Source: Megamerina dolium
Taxonomy: Eukaryota > Arthropoda > Insecta > Diptera > Megamerinidae
Direction: 5' to 3'
Assembly: GCA_963854835.1 (NCBI GenBank)
Contig: OY978530.1
Coordinates: 29,367,195-29,431,194, forward strand
Length of the DNA: 64,000 nt
Below, in pieces: positions 11,595-20,770 of this stretch. Below the pieces are notes generated by a model, which worked only from the letters and a program-made list of their open reading frames with translations, was not told where the DNA came from and searched no databases. The translations under genes were made by a program, and so were the position numbers. Numbering within the stretch: position 1 is the stretch's first letter; the number at the start of each line of letters is the position of its first letter.

Positions 11595-11718
11595 TTGACC
11601 ATTCCTATGTACAAATATGAATATGGATACACAAAAGATCATTGTAACAATTATTCATAAATATCTGTGCTATATACTTATTATATGATTCAAATTTTTG
11701 TATAACCGCATTTGTGTT

Positions 11719-11729
11719 GAGGGGGAGAT
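11719..11729 (+). other. Polypurine tract, copia-like copy 2
   Basis: GAGGGGGAGAT directly precedes the 3' LTR, as in copy 1. Confidence 0.8.
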
Positions 11730-11904
11730 TGTTAGAATATGAATTATAGTTGGCAACACAAGTACGATGACTTTCGTTAACATTATTATAGTATATACTA
11801 CGGTACTATAAGTAATATATATATATTGTATATAATATTCTCAACTTTACTTGATTAAACGCAACTGAACTGAATACACGTGTTTCTCGTTTGCGCATTT
11901 GACA
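11730..11904 (+). repeat. 3' LTR of copia-like copy 2
   Basis: 175 bp, TG...CA, followed by AATAT (11905-11909), which repeats the sequence before the 5' LTR. Confidence 0.95.
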
Positions 11905-12148
11905 AATATACAATATAAAAATAATTTTTTCGCAATATTCATTTATAATCTATACTTAATTTTTTTAAAAGTTATTAAAAATGCATCGTTGGTTGGTACA
12001 AAAATATAGTGACAACATTGGATTTTCTCTTCATAGTTGCAATAACCAGCTTTTCGTACTTTTAGGTGGTACGATATTCAATATTATCCGCTGAAAACGG
12101 AACGTATTTTGTTACATATATTTTATCTAATTTTTACGGATATATATA

Positions 12149-13399
12149 CCAGGTGTACAAGCTTAAATCCGCTGTTTGCTCATAGATGGAGTTAGTGAAC
12201 ATATTGAGCTATTATCGTCTGTGCATCCTTTTTTTTATGAGTTCGACATCTGTTTACATCAATTAGTAAACATCATCAGTGCTTTTATACAACAACATAC
12301 ATTTTTCCTCGTATAATCATGTCTAGTTTCGTGCCAGAAAAAGAGCATATGCGGGAAACTCTACTTTTTTGCTTTAATATGAAGAAATCTGCTGCTGAGT
12401 CGCATCGAATGCTTCTGGAGACAGTGCGCTATCGGAAACCACTTGCAGAGACTGGTTTCGTCGGTTCAAAGAAGGCCATTTTGACTTGAGTGACAAGAAG
12501 CGTGAAAATAGCAAAGTTGACGACCATGATTTGCAGGCTCTTTTGGATGAGGACGACAACCAATAGCAAAAATTGCTTGCCAAACAGTTAGGTGTTACTC
12601 AACACGCCATTTCCATACGTTTACGAGCCATGGGAAGGTTCAAAAATTTGGAAAATGGGTACCCCATAAACTGAACGATAGGCAGATGGAGCGACGCCAA
12701 AACACGTGCGAAATCTTCCTTGCTAGACAAAAAAAGGAAGTCGTTCCTGCATCTTGTGGTAACTTGCGATGAAAAGTGGATATACTTTGAGAATCCTAAA
12801 CGAAAAAAATCGTGGGTCGATTCCAGCCAACCAGCAACTTCTTCTCCAAGACCAAATCGCTTTGTACGCAAGACGTGGTGGGATCAGCATGGTGTCATCT
12901 ACTACGAGCTGTTGAAACATGGTGAAACTGTCAATGCTCACTGCTACCACCAACAACTAGTGAAATTGCGCAGTGCTTTGGGTGAAAAAAGGCCTGGTTA
13001 TGAACAAAGACATGAGACGCTGATTTTTCTCCACGACAACGCTCCATCGCACACGTCAATACTGGTCCAAAACTACTTGGACACACTCAATTGGTGCTAC
13101 CTCATCTCGCTTATTCACCAGACCTGGCCCCTTCTGACTATCACTTGTTTTCGTCGATGTGTCACGCGCTCGCCGAACAGCACTTCGATTCGCATGAAGA
13201 AGTCGGAAAATGACTTGACCAGTGGTTTGCCTCGAAAAATTAGGAATTCTTTGGCATGGTATACACAAACTGCCCGAGAAATGGGAAAAATAAATAGCTA
13301 GTGAGGGCAAATATTTTGAATAAATTAATTTTTGGCTTTCTATGAAAAAAAAAAGAGGTTTTTTACCGAAAAACAGCGGATTTAAGCTTGTACACCTGG
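12149..13399 (+). mobile_element. mariner (DD34D type) copy 2, both ends present
   Basis: A 1251-bp element with inverted repeats CCAGGTGTACAAGC... and ...GCTTGTACACCTGG, flanked by TA on both sides. This is the size and target of mariner. It sits inside Rep-1. The left 585 bp match the truncated copy at 4611-5195. Confidence 0.93.
12319..13301 (+). pseudogene. mariner transposase remnant
   Basis: It starts as MSSFVPEKEHMRETLL and shows RDWFRRFKEG, LLAKQLGVTQHAIS, VTCDEKWIYFENPKRKKSW and LHDNAPSHTS. The last catalytic segment (PDLAPSDYHLF) is readable only in a shifted frame. CDEKWIY and HDNAPSH carry the first two catalytic aspartates. The WVPHEL-type region is broken by stops, and a few residues are lost before WWDQHGV. 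It cannot make active transposase. Confidence 0.9.
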
Positions 13400-13785
13400 T
13401 ATGTATTTTTTTTTTGTGTTTTTATTTTGTATTCAACCTAACTAACCTATTGCCTATTTATCATATTCCTTCAGATAAATCCTAACGTGTTCTTGCTATA
13501 CTGTATTTACTGTATATTTCTAATCGATAATTGTAATTTTCCTTAAGATATTGTATTATTTTTGGATGCATCCTTTATACTTAGACTCGCCCAGTGCGCA
13601 TCAGTATCCACACAACGAATACAGTTCAACGCGATGAATTGCAACAGATGTCTTATATATATTTTTTGGTGTTCCAGCGTTGATGCTGCACTTTATCCAC
13701 AGCCTAGTACTTTCCAATTTCGATCAGCTATTTCTTTAGTGTACCTTTTTTCTTGTAGTATATTAAATTAAAATTATTTTAGTAT
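13400..13785 (+). repeat. Right part of Rep-1 beyond the mariner
   Basis: Continues the repeat interrupted by the mariner and matches the reversed copy at 5700-5930. It is AT-rich and no gene is visible. Confidence 0.65.
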
Positions 13786-13792
13786 TTTTGTA

Positions 13793-15057
13793 AAGGGTTA
13801 TCCATTTCGCGGTTTCAAAAGTATAGGGCTAGAATTCGACATCTGTCAAACTGAGTTGTTAAAACAATTTCTTTCTTTTTCAGTTCAAAGTCTGACATTT
13901 GCGAAAATGGATCGCTTAACTATCGCACAATGCATTAAAATTGTAAAAACCTACTAGGAGGAGATAATGGTTTACATAATCGTCCAACTACGCAAGCAAT
14001 TGGCAAAATTGTGAAGAAATATGAAGAGACTGGATCGGTTACAGATATTGTAAGGCCTGTGCATCATCGTTTCGCTCGTACCACCGAAAATATCGCTGCT
14101 GTAAGTGAAAGTGTTGCCGAAGGCCCGAATGTGTCGATTCCTCGTCGTTCTCAGGAATTAGGACTGTCTTACGGCACATTATGGCGTATTTTGCATTTGG
14201 ATCTACACCTACATCCATATAAAATCCAGCTCACACAACAACTGAAGCCAGTTGACCATTCACAACGTCGTAGATACGTCGAATGGGTGCTTGAACAACA
14301 GGCGGTGGACGGCGATTTTTCGAACAAAATTTTCTTCAGCGACGAAGCACATTTCTCACTCGGTGGGTATGTTAACAAACAAAATTGTCGTATTTGGGGT
14401 TCTGAGAATCCTCAAGTAATTGAAGAGAGGCCACTACATCCACAAAAAGTCACTGCTTGGTGCGCTCTTTGGTCCAGAGGTGTGATTGGACCTTACTTCT
14501 TCGAAAACGACGATGGAACGACTGTCACCGTCAATTCGGAGCGTTATGGTCATATGATAACCGACTTTTTTTTGCCTGCTATTGAAGAATTCGACTTAGA
14601 GAATATGTGGTTTCAACAAGACGGTGCCACATGCCACACAACTCGAGCGAATATGGCTTTATTGCCAGAGAATTTTTCTGGCCGCGTAATTTCTCGTCGT
14701 GGCGATATCAAGTGGCCACCAAGATCATGCGATTTGACACCGCTTGACTTTTTTTTGTGGGGCTACACGAAAGACCGTGTTTATGCAGATAAATCTTTAA
14801 CTCTTGAGCACCTAAAAACCAACATTCGTCACGTTATGGCTGAGATACCGCCCAATATGTGTCAAAAAGTGGTCGAAAATTACCTCAAAAGAATCGATGC
14901 TTGCAACAATTCGCGTGGTGGTCATTTAAATGATGTAGTATTTCACACATAATGTCAACGTTCAAACTTTATAATAAAAAAGAAATATCATGATAAAAAA
15001 TATTTTATATGTGTTTTATTTACATTTACTTTTGAAACCGCAAAATAGATAACCCTA
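13793..15057 (+). mobile_element. rosa-like (DD41D) Tc1/mariner transposon, copy 1
   Basis: 1265 bp with about 28-bp inverted repeats (AAGGGTTATCCATTTCGCGG on the left, the complement on the right with small changes), flanked by TA at 13791-13792 and 15058-15059. The second copy lies at 35689-36951 in the opposite direction. Confidence 0.92.
14011..14952 (+). CDS. DD41D transposase, N-terminally damaged
   Basis: 313 codons open to the natural stop. The catalytic residues are D111 (FFSDEAHF), D204 (FQQDGATCH) and D246 (LTPLDFFLWG). The last two are 41 residues apart, the signature of the rosa group described from Ceratitis. The true start is probably ATG 13906 (MDRLTIAQCIKIVKTY), but a stop and frameshift at about 13954 separate it from the open frame, with apparent loss of part of the first DNA-binding helix region. 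The 313-codon frame begins at an internal methionine. It would cut and paste the element if the N-terminus were whole. Confidence 0.85.
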   Translation: MKKYEETGSVTDIVRPVHHRFARTTENIAAVSESVAEGPNVSIPRRSQELGLSYGTLWRILHLDLHLHPYKIQLTQQLKPVDHSQRRRYVEWVLEQQAVDGDFSNKIFFSDEAHFSLGGYVNKQNCRIWGSENPQVIEERPLHPQKVTAWCALWSRGVIGPYFFENDDGTTVTVNSERYGHMITDFFLPAIEEFDLENMWFQQDGATCHTTRANMALLPENFSGRVISRRGDIKWPPRSCDLTPLDFFLWGYTKDRVYADKSLTLEHLKTNIRHVMAEIPPNMCQKVVENYLKRIDACNNSRGGHLNDVVFHT

Positions 15058-15380
15058 TATGCCTTATTATTTTGAGTGTCGTTCTGACGCTATTGTACAA
15101 GTGGTGCATTGTTATACATATTGTTTAATATGGTCAAAGTGCTATTAATTTTATTATTATTATCATTGTTTTTGTACGGAATTTTGTTTTTTGCATTTTT
15201 GTATTAGTATGTATTTTGTTTAGTCTGAAAATTTAATTCTCGTGTATTCTTGTTTTGTACATTTCGTTCTCATGCTTTTATGCATACTAGATATTATGTT
15301 ATTGTAGGGTGTTTTTTGCAAAGGTTAGGATCATCGAATTTAATATTAATCTAATTTTGGTGTAAAGGTTTTATTATATT
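15058..15380. other. AT-rich intergenic stretch
   Basis: Runs of T and ATT repeats with no gene. The right end joins the 3' region of the minus-strand gypsy remnant. Confidence 0.6.
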
Positions 15381-15384
15381 ATTA

Positions 15385-15545
15385 TGGTACTTTTTCCATT
15401 TTCGTCCGATTTGTATAGTCGTTGTTACTGGATTGTTTATGTTTACTATTTCGTAGTGTCCAGTCCAAATGGGACTAAATTTGGTTTTCTTCGTTTGATT
15501 TTTTTATAAAACCTTTTCTTCTACTCTAAAACTTATCGGGCGTAT
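15385..15545 (-). pseudogene. G2 integrase C-terminal end
   Basis: The minus strand reads RQYDKNIRPISFRVEEKVL and then, after a stop, KKTKFSPIWTGHYEIV and VTTTIQIG. This is the usual end of a gypsy integrase, and 33440-33663 gives the related reading ending in NNLLKQFYQ. Confidence 0.75.
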
Positions 15546-15893
15546 GTTCTTGTCGTACTGTCTCTTGCTGTTTTTTAATTCTTTAATCTGGCTTCGCATG
15601 CCTTTCCACCTGTACCGTCTTCTAATCCTGAAATAAGTTTTCAAAGCACCCTGATGCCATCCTAAAGGTGAATCATGGAAGTTGCGAAGTATCGTCGATA
15701 TATCCTTCTCATCAGTGAGAAGTTCTGCATTCTTGTTCTCCTGATTTTCTGCATTTTCATCTAGTTCTAACTCGTCATCAGGCTCTTTTTGGCTTTCGGT
15801 TTCATCGACTTTATTCCACCCCATAGAACGAGTCACAACCATTGTTGACTCCTGATTCCGTTGTGGAACTCTGCTGAGCGCATCCGCGTTCAA
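15546..15893 (-). pseudogene. G2 RNase H tail and integrase zinc region
   Basis: NADALSRVPQ marks the end of RNase H. An acidic linker follows, then NFHDSPLGWHQGALKTYFRIRR, the histidine half of the HHCC zinc finger. The frame then jumps straight to the integrase C-terminus, so about 200 codons with the catalytic residues are missing. Confidence 0.8.
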
Positions 15894-16193
15894 GTTACTT
15901 TTGCCTGGTTTATAAATTATTTCAAAATTAAATTCAGATAATTTGTACCTGCTCGCAAAAGCTATTGGTTTATCTTTTCAAATTTCACCTTGTGATAGAA
16001 TTGTTGCTGGCATCGGTTGTTAACACAAAAGGTTTAGAAAAATCTGGGTAGGCTAAAATTGGCGGAGAGCAAATTGCTTACTTCAAATCTTCAAAAGCTT
16101 TCTGACATTTTTCTATCCATTCAAATTTCACGTCTTTTCTGAGTAGTTTGTTAATTGGCAGTGCCATACTAGCCATATTCTAAACAAATTTTT

Positions 16194-16207
16194 GGTAATA
16201 ATTTGCT
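16194..16207 (+). repeat. Left target duplication of SINE copy c
   Basis: GGTAATAATTTGCT here and GGTAATAATTTACT at 16483-16496 differ at one base. The uninterrupted G2 copy at about 30625 has the single sequence GGTAATAATTTACT. Confidence 0.8.
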
Positions 16208-16482
16208 GTTGTGCGTGTTAAATTTGGACAGTATTAGAAGGGACCTACTTATTTTAGCCGGATCCCAACGGCAGAACCCTTGTGACATCACTTTTTCTGG
16301 GCTTTGTCACAGAGTTCTTTGGCAAGTTGTTATTGTCGGAAGAAATGCCAATTGCTTGCCGACAGGTAAGTACCATTCGAAAGAAAAATATTTTCGATAT
16401 TAAACTTGTTATGCATCAGCCGGGGATTGAACCACGACCTACAGATCAGAAGGCCAACACACGGCAGCCACGGCACCCAGCC
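16208..16482 (-). repeat. tRNA-derived SINE, copy c, inside gypsy G2
   Basis: The minus strand carries box B GGTTCAATCCC near 16430 and the SINE body. The 3' tail and the first part of the head (box A) are missing or altered. It splits the RT-RNase H coding region of G2. Confidence 0.85.
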
Positions 16483-16510
16483 GGTAATAATTTACTAAAC
16501 CTAAAAATGC

Positions 16511-17152
16511 CTAAACATCTTTCTTATTTTCTGGCACAGGAATATTTTTAACACATTTCACATTACCAGAGTCTGGTAACGCTCCTTCCTCAGTGCATTT
16601 ATGGCCTAGGTAAATTATATATTTTCGTAGAAACTGGCACTTTTCTGTGTTTAACTTCAAGTTATGTTTACGTAAAAGTCCAAATACTCTTCGTAAACGC
16701 GACTCATGTTGTGCCAAGTTCAGACCATAGACGACGATGTCATCCAAGTAGGCAAAACAATCTATACCTTGAAGTCCTGTTAGTATATGGTTCATTAGTC
16801 TTTGGAAGGTGGCAGGGGTTCCTGTTAAGCCGAAAGGCATTCTGTTAAATTCATAGTACCCAACTCCTGTACTAAAAGCTGTTTTTTCTCTGTCTGATTC
16901 TTTCAATAACATTTGATGGTACCCACTGGCAAAATCAAGTGGAGTGAAATATCTGCAATGACCTAACTGGTCTAATATTTCATCGATGCGGGGAATGGGA
17001 AAAACTTGTTTAATGGTGGCGTCATTTAATTTCCTGAAATCTACTACTAGCCTCCATTTTTTTTTAACACCTTCTCCCACTTTGTTTAGCACCAAAATTA
17101 TGGGAGAATTCCAGGGCGATGAGGTGAGAATAATTATGTTGTCTTCCAACAT
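16511..17152 (-). pseudogene. G2 reverse transcriptase, copy 1
   Basis: 214 codons containing KKKWRLVVDFRKLND, FPIPRIDEILDQLG, MPFGLTGTPATFQRLMN and the catalytic AYLDDIVVYG. QFLRKYIIYLGHKCTEEG continues to the thumb. It closely matches the copy at 30644-31333. The RT would copy the element RNA; the N- and C-terminal neighbours are broken. Confidence 0.9.
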
Positions 17153-17319
17153 TTGGTTTACTTGCTTATTGATTTCTTCCTTATGCGCTTCTGGTAGCCT
17201 GTACTGTCTTTGGTTGATTGGCGCCTGGTCTGTTTTTATTGGTATTGTGTGCTTTGTGTGGTGTGAGACAGTTTGTCGCCTTCCAAGAAAAATAAAACGT
17301 GGAATGACTTAAGTATTCC

Positions 17320-17650
17320 ATCTATGGATCTCTTTTCCTCAATGTTTAGGTTTACGTAGAGCTTAATTGTTTCTAATATTTTGGTAACCCTTTTGTGGCT
17401 ATCAGTTTCCTTAATGTTATTTGTTTTATGAGCTAACTCGTAACTCTTCGTGTTCTAAATGATTAAATTTAATTATAGTAATTTTAAGCTTATTATTTAC
17501 AATATATGAATCTATATTGCCCAATGTCTCACCTAAATATTTTCAAGGAGATACTTCCTGTTTCTCTACTATAATTGTTTCGAAATTTGTATTTACTTTA
17601 ATGGGGACTGCCTTCATAGTTCTCCCAGGTACTACAACCTACATATATAA
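17320..17650 (-). pseudogene. Probable G2 protease/gag-end remnant
   Basis: The minus strand lies upstream of RT and gives broken frames of about the right place and length for the protease region. I cannot point to an intact D-S/T-G triad, so the assignment rests on position. Confidence 0.4.
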
Positions 17651-17654
17651 AAAA

Positions 17655-17740
17655 TCAACGTCGCGATCCGGGATTGAACCCGTACATGTGGGCAGGGTCA
17701 GGTAGTGGGATGAACCCACGGAGCACTTGCGCCAAAACAC
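17655..17740 (-). other. tRNA-like sequence with box A and box B matches
   Basis: The minus strand has TGGCGCAAGTG, then two box-B-like strings, GGGTTCATCCC and GGTTCAATCCC. It resembles a degenerate tRNA or the head of another SINE. I could not fold a convincing cloverleaf. Confidence 0.35.
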
Positions 17741-18240
17741 ATTACAACTTCGATGTGAATAAATACGTTTGTATATTTGCTTGTGCTTAATTCAATTGAT
17801 GTAAATTAATTGATATAAATTAATTTGAATTTACATGTAATGTATGTTAATTGAATAAAGGTAAAAGCACAAGCAAAATAAAGGCAAGCATATAGAGCTG
17901 ATATGAGAATTCTCGTTTGGTTTAGCATACATTTAATAGATAAAGATCATGCTGAACCAACGAAAATCGAGAAAAGCGACTTCCGTATATGATCGGACAA
18001 GTGACATATGTACATGTGCTTGCCCAGTTAGGATCACTATTGAAGCGCCTTTCTTCTGTTGCAAAAATATTGCAACAACTTAAATTGTAAATTTAAACAA
18101 CTTAAATTGTAATTAATTACAACTTTAAATTGTAAATTCTTCATTTTTGTAAAACAAAACAAACGAAAAGAATAATAAAAGTAGGAATTGAACCGCGAGA
18201 GGTATATCATCCATTAAGTGTGTAATTCAGTTTTCCTCCT
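17740..18240. other. AT-rich DNA with a hairpin and short repeats
   Basis: TTTGCTTGTGCTT at about 17778 pairs with AAGCACAAGCAAA at about 17864, enclosing AT-rich internal repeats. AACTTAAATTGTAA-like units recur at about 18075-18140. No gene is visible. Confidence 0.5.
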
Positions 18241-18345
18241 ACAACAAGAGTTTTTCTCTGCCCTCTTGTTTACTCTGGCTGGCTGAGCGTTACCCCAGCT
18301 GGAAAACAAAGGCATGCGTTACACCCTCTCTCTTCAGAGATTAAA
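18240..18345 (-). repeat. LTR end fragment, family shared with 52540-52642
   Basis: The plus strand reads AAGAGTTTTTCTCTGCCCTC ... CCCCAGCTGGAAAACAAA ... GTTACA. It parallels 52564-52642, where a primer site follows. Only the LTR end is left here. Confidence 0.55.
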
Positions 18346-18399
18346 TGTAGTTCTAAAATCAAATCTTTAGTCCTCTCGTATTGGACTGCTATTGTAGTG

Positions 18400-18605
18400 A
18401 CAAATCCTCCGAATGCACCACTAAGATATTTCCTTAAATACCTGGGTTTTTTTTTCATTCTTTGTGTTTATAACAGTCGGCGATCCTGTGTCCCTGCTTC
18501 TTACAGAAAAAGCATTTGGTCTCAGAACTTCCGCGATTAGGGCCTTTGTTTTCTTGACCTCCCTTACTAGGTGCAGGTGTTTGATTTCCTTTTCCTTGTG
18601 ACCTG
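18400..18605 (-). pseudogene. Gag C-terminus with CCHC knuckle, foreign to its neighbour
   Basis: In one minus-strand frame the sequence reads KCFFCKKQGHRIADCYKHKE and then a stop, a complete CX2CX4HX4C knuckle. The neighbouring open frame of the BEL remnant runs through the same bases in another phase, so two retroelements are fused here. Confidence 0.7.
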
Positions 18606-19113
18606 TTGTTGGTAAAAGGTGTACATGGCCAATTGAACTCATGTCCATATTGACTTGAAATAGGTTGTCGGCGTTATATTTAGATTTGATTTTCAATGTG
18701 ACAAACGACGAAGCTTCGGTGATTTTCATGTTCGCTAAACCGTTAATACGGGCATGAGTTTCCTCTCGTTTTAGCCGCATTAATTGTACTGCCCTGTCTG
18801 TTATGAACGACGCTTGCAAACCTTGATCGAGAAACGCTCTAAAATCTAATACAGTACCATCCTTCGGTTGAGCGCTAACGATAGCCGTGGGAAGTAACAC
18901 TTCACAATTCAACGTATATGAGCTTATAGTTGATTTCTCGGTAACATCAGATGAAATGTTAGATGTTGATAGTTGGTTGTTTTCACGCCGCACAGGTATG
19001 TTATTACTTGCGCTCGCAGCCTGATCCACATGGATGATCGTATGATGGTGTCCATCGCAAAGATTGCACAAGTGTCGGCTAGGACATTTCAAAACGACAT
19101 GGTTGAATCCCAA
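18606..19113 (-). pseudogene. BEL/Pao protease region
   Basis: The minus strand reads LGFNHVVLKCPSRHLCNLC and CDGHHHTIIH, the paired knuckles typical of BEL/Pao Gag. It goes on to FRAFLDQGLQASFITDRAVQ, a protease-like segment with DQG at the active site. The second cysteine of the first knuckle is a TGA stop (CFN-stop-LGFNH). The frame continues without a stop into the unrelated gag tail at 18605, giving an artificial 230-codon frame to 18421. Confidence 0.8.
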
Positions 19114-19134
19114 TCAATTGAAACATAGCTTGTG

Positions 19135-20170
19135 TTTCTTTATTGCCGTCTTGCGGTCAAATACATTCATACTGAAGCGCCGGTGCCAAATGGAGTTTTA
19201 ACATCCTTTCTTGTTCTTGTAGATGAGTCACGGCTCAAGTTCATCCGCTGAAAAGACGCTGGTGCAATGTTGGTAGCGGCTGTGATCATTGTCCTATATT
19301 GTGCATCCAAATACGTACAAAATTGCTCAAAAGTGGGAATGTTCTGCGTAGTAACCAGGGACTTTTCCCATTCAAGCCCTGTGATGCTTGGTAATTTGCG
19401 AGCCATCAAATAAACCAGAATTTTATTCTCTTTAAGATCTACTCCAAGACGATCAATTAAATTCACACATGAACGCCAAGTTTGTATAAACTGTTTTAGC
19501 GCAGCAGGGTCGTCATGTGGTACGGTGGACTGTTGTTCAAACACGTCCATGTAGTGTACGAATAACACTCATTTATTATCATAAATGTTAATGAGCATTT
19601 GCCAGGCGACTGGATAATTCGCTTCTGTAAGTGAAAAATGCTGGATGTCTCGAGCTGCTTCTTCGCACAACGAATCTTTCAGGTAGTAAAAGCGATAAAG
19701 ATTACTGAAGCGAGGACAGTTATGTACTCGTTCCTCGAAAATTTCTTTAAATACTGGCCAGTCGGTGAACTTGCCGCTGAACGTTGGTAATTGGTAACTT
19801 TAGATCTTCGCTGAAGATCTTCGCCAGTAGCGCTGAAGCTGGTGTAGGTGTAGGCAAAACGCTACGCAATAGCGATATCAGATCGATGTAGGTCTCTTCA
19901 AACTTACATAACCTACGTTTACTTCTTCAACGCCACTGGACCACATTAAGGCTCTATGATTTTGCCGAAATTCAAGATGTAATTGAGCGACTGATTCTAA
20001 TCGCGTCCGTAAATACACCTCTGTTTTTCTCGCTGCGCTATCCTTCTTGACGTTTCGCAGGACCTTTTCGATACTTTTGAGCATCGCATCCTGTTCAACA
20101 ATCAATTGTTTCAGCTCAGATGTCCTGATACAGTTAAAAAATACTTATGCCAATTTGTTAACGTCGAATT
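19135..20170 (-). pseudogene. BEL/Pao Gag remnant
   Basis: Minus-strand pieces read MIVEQDAMLKSIEKVLRN (20105 downward) and ALKQFIQTWRSCVNLIDRLG, LPSITGLEWEKSL and FEQFCTYLDAQYRTM (19568-19167). This is the usual BEL capsid arrangement upstream of the knuckles. Stops and frameshifts interrupt it. RT, RNase H and integrase are not present next to it. Confidence 0.78.
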
Positions 20171-20654
20171 ATTCGTTTCGTTTATAAATTAACAACTTGA
20201 CTTTACTTTAATAATGATTCATTTATTTTATTCTATATATATTTATATCTAAATATGTATATAAACATGTATATTTATATATAAACGCAGAATTATGTGA
20301 AGGTCTTTCTTATTCCGAAGTTAACAAACAACTAACTTTGCATGATAGCGATCAAAGAAAATCAACCTAAAAAATAACTGTAGAATCGGATGTTCTGAGA
20401 TATTTACTTAAACATATCTACTGTACCTTTCACAGGTATATTTTGTACATACATATTTTCATATATTATTATAATAAGCATCAGTCATCTCGAACGACCG
20501 TTGGACATAGTATATAAAGAAAGCAAATAAGAGAGTGCAATATAAGTATATAAGAAATATGCAGTGGCGGGTAACATTAAAGCAACAATTGCTAGTAATT
20601 ATTAGGTGAATGAAATTAAGATATAAGGTGACTGTTCACATCAACAGTGACTCC
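20170..20654. other. AT-rich stretch without a recognisable gene
   Basis: TATATA-rich sequence and short direct repeats. I see no coding pattern. It may include flanking or untranslated retroelement sequence. Confidence 0.5.
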
Positions 20655-20766
20655 AATATCAAACACTAACACTTCACAACTTGGTACAAGACTCACAACT
20701 GAAAAGCGACTGCCTTCAGTAAGCTGGCAGCTTATATACCATTTTTCTAATACTAGCCACATATCA
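20655..20766 (-). repeat. Family-B LTR fragment
   Basis: ACACTTCACAACTTGGTACAAG through TTATATACCATTTTTC matches the middle of the long LTR beside it (21105-21180) and 7320-7400. It abuts the end of that LTR. Confidence 0.7.
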
Positions 20767-20770
20767 ATAC

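Larger units (their letters stand above)
15381..17320 (-). mobile_element. Ty3/gypsy remnant G2, copy 1, minus strand
   Basis: On the minus strand the order is RT, SINE insertion, RNase H end, integrase zinc region and integrase C-terminus. The integrase core is deleted. The same family recurs at 29765-31640 (minus) and 32800-33670 (plus). Confidence 0.88.

Noticed and set aside
13562..13771. 69-codon frame after the mariner
   Set aside because: It lies within Rep-1 and is not preserved in the reversed copy at 5700-6010.
18270..18320. CRISPR-like or satellite array
   Set aside because: No regularly spaced identical repeats. This is an LTR fragment in an insect-type genome.
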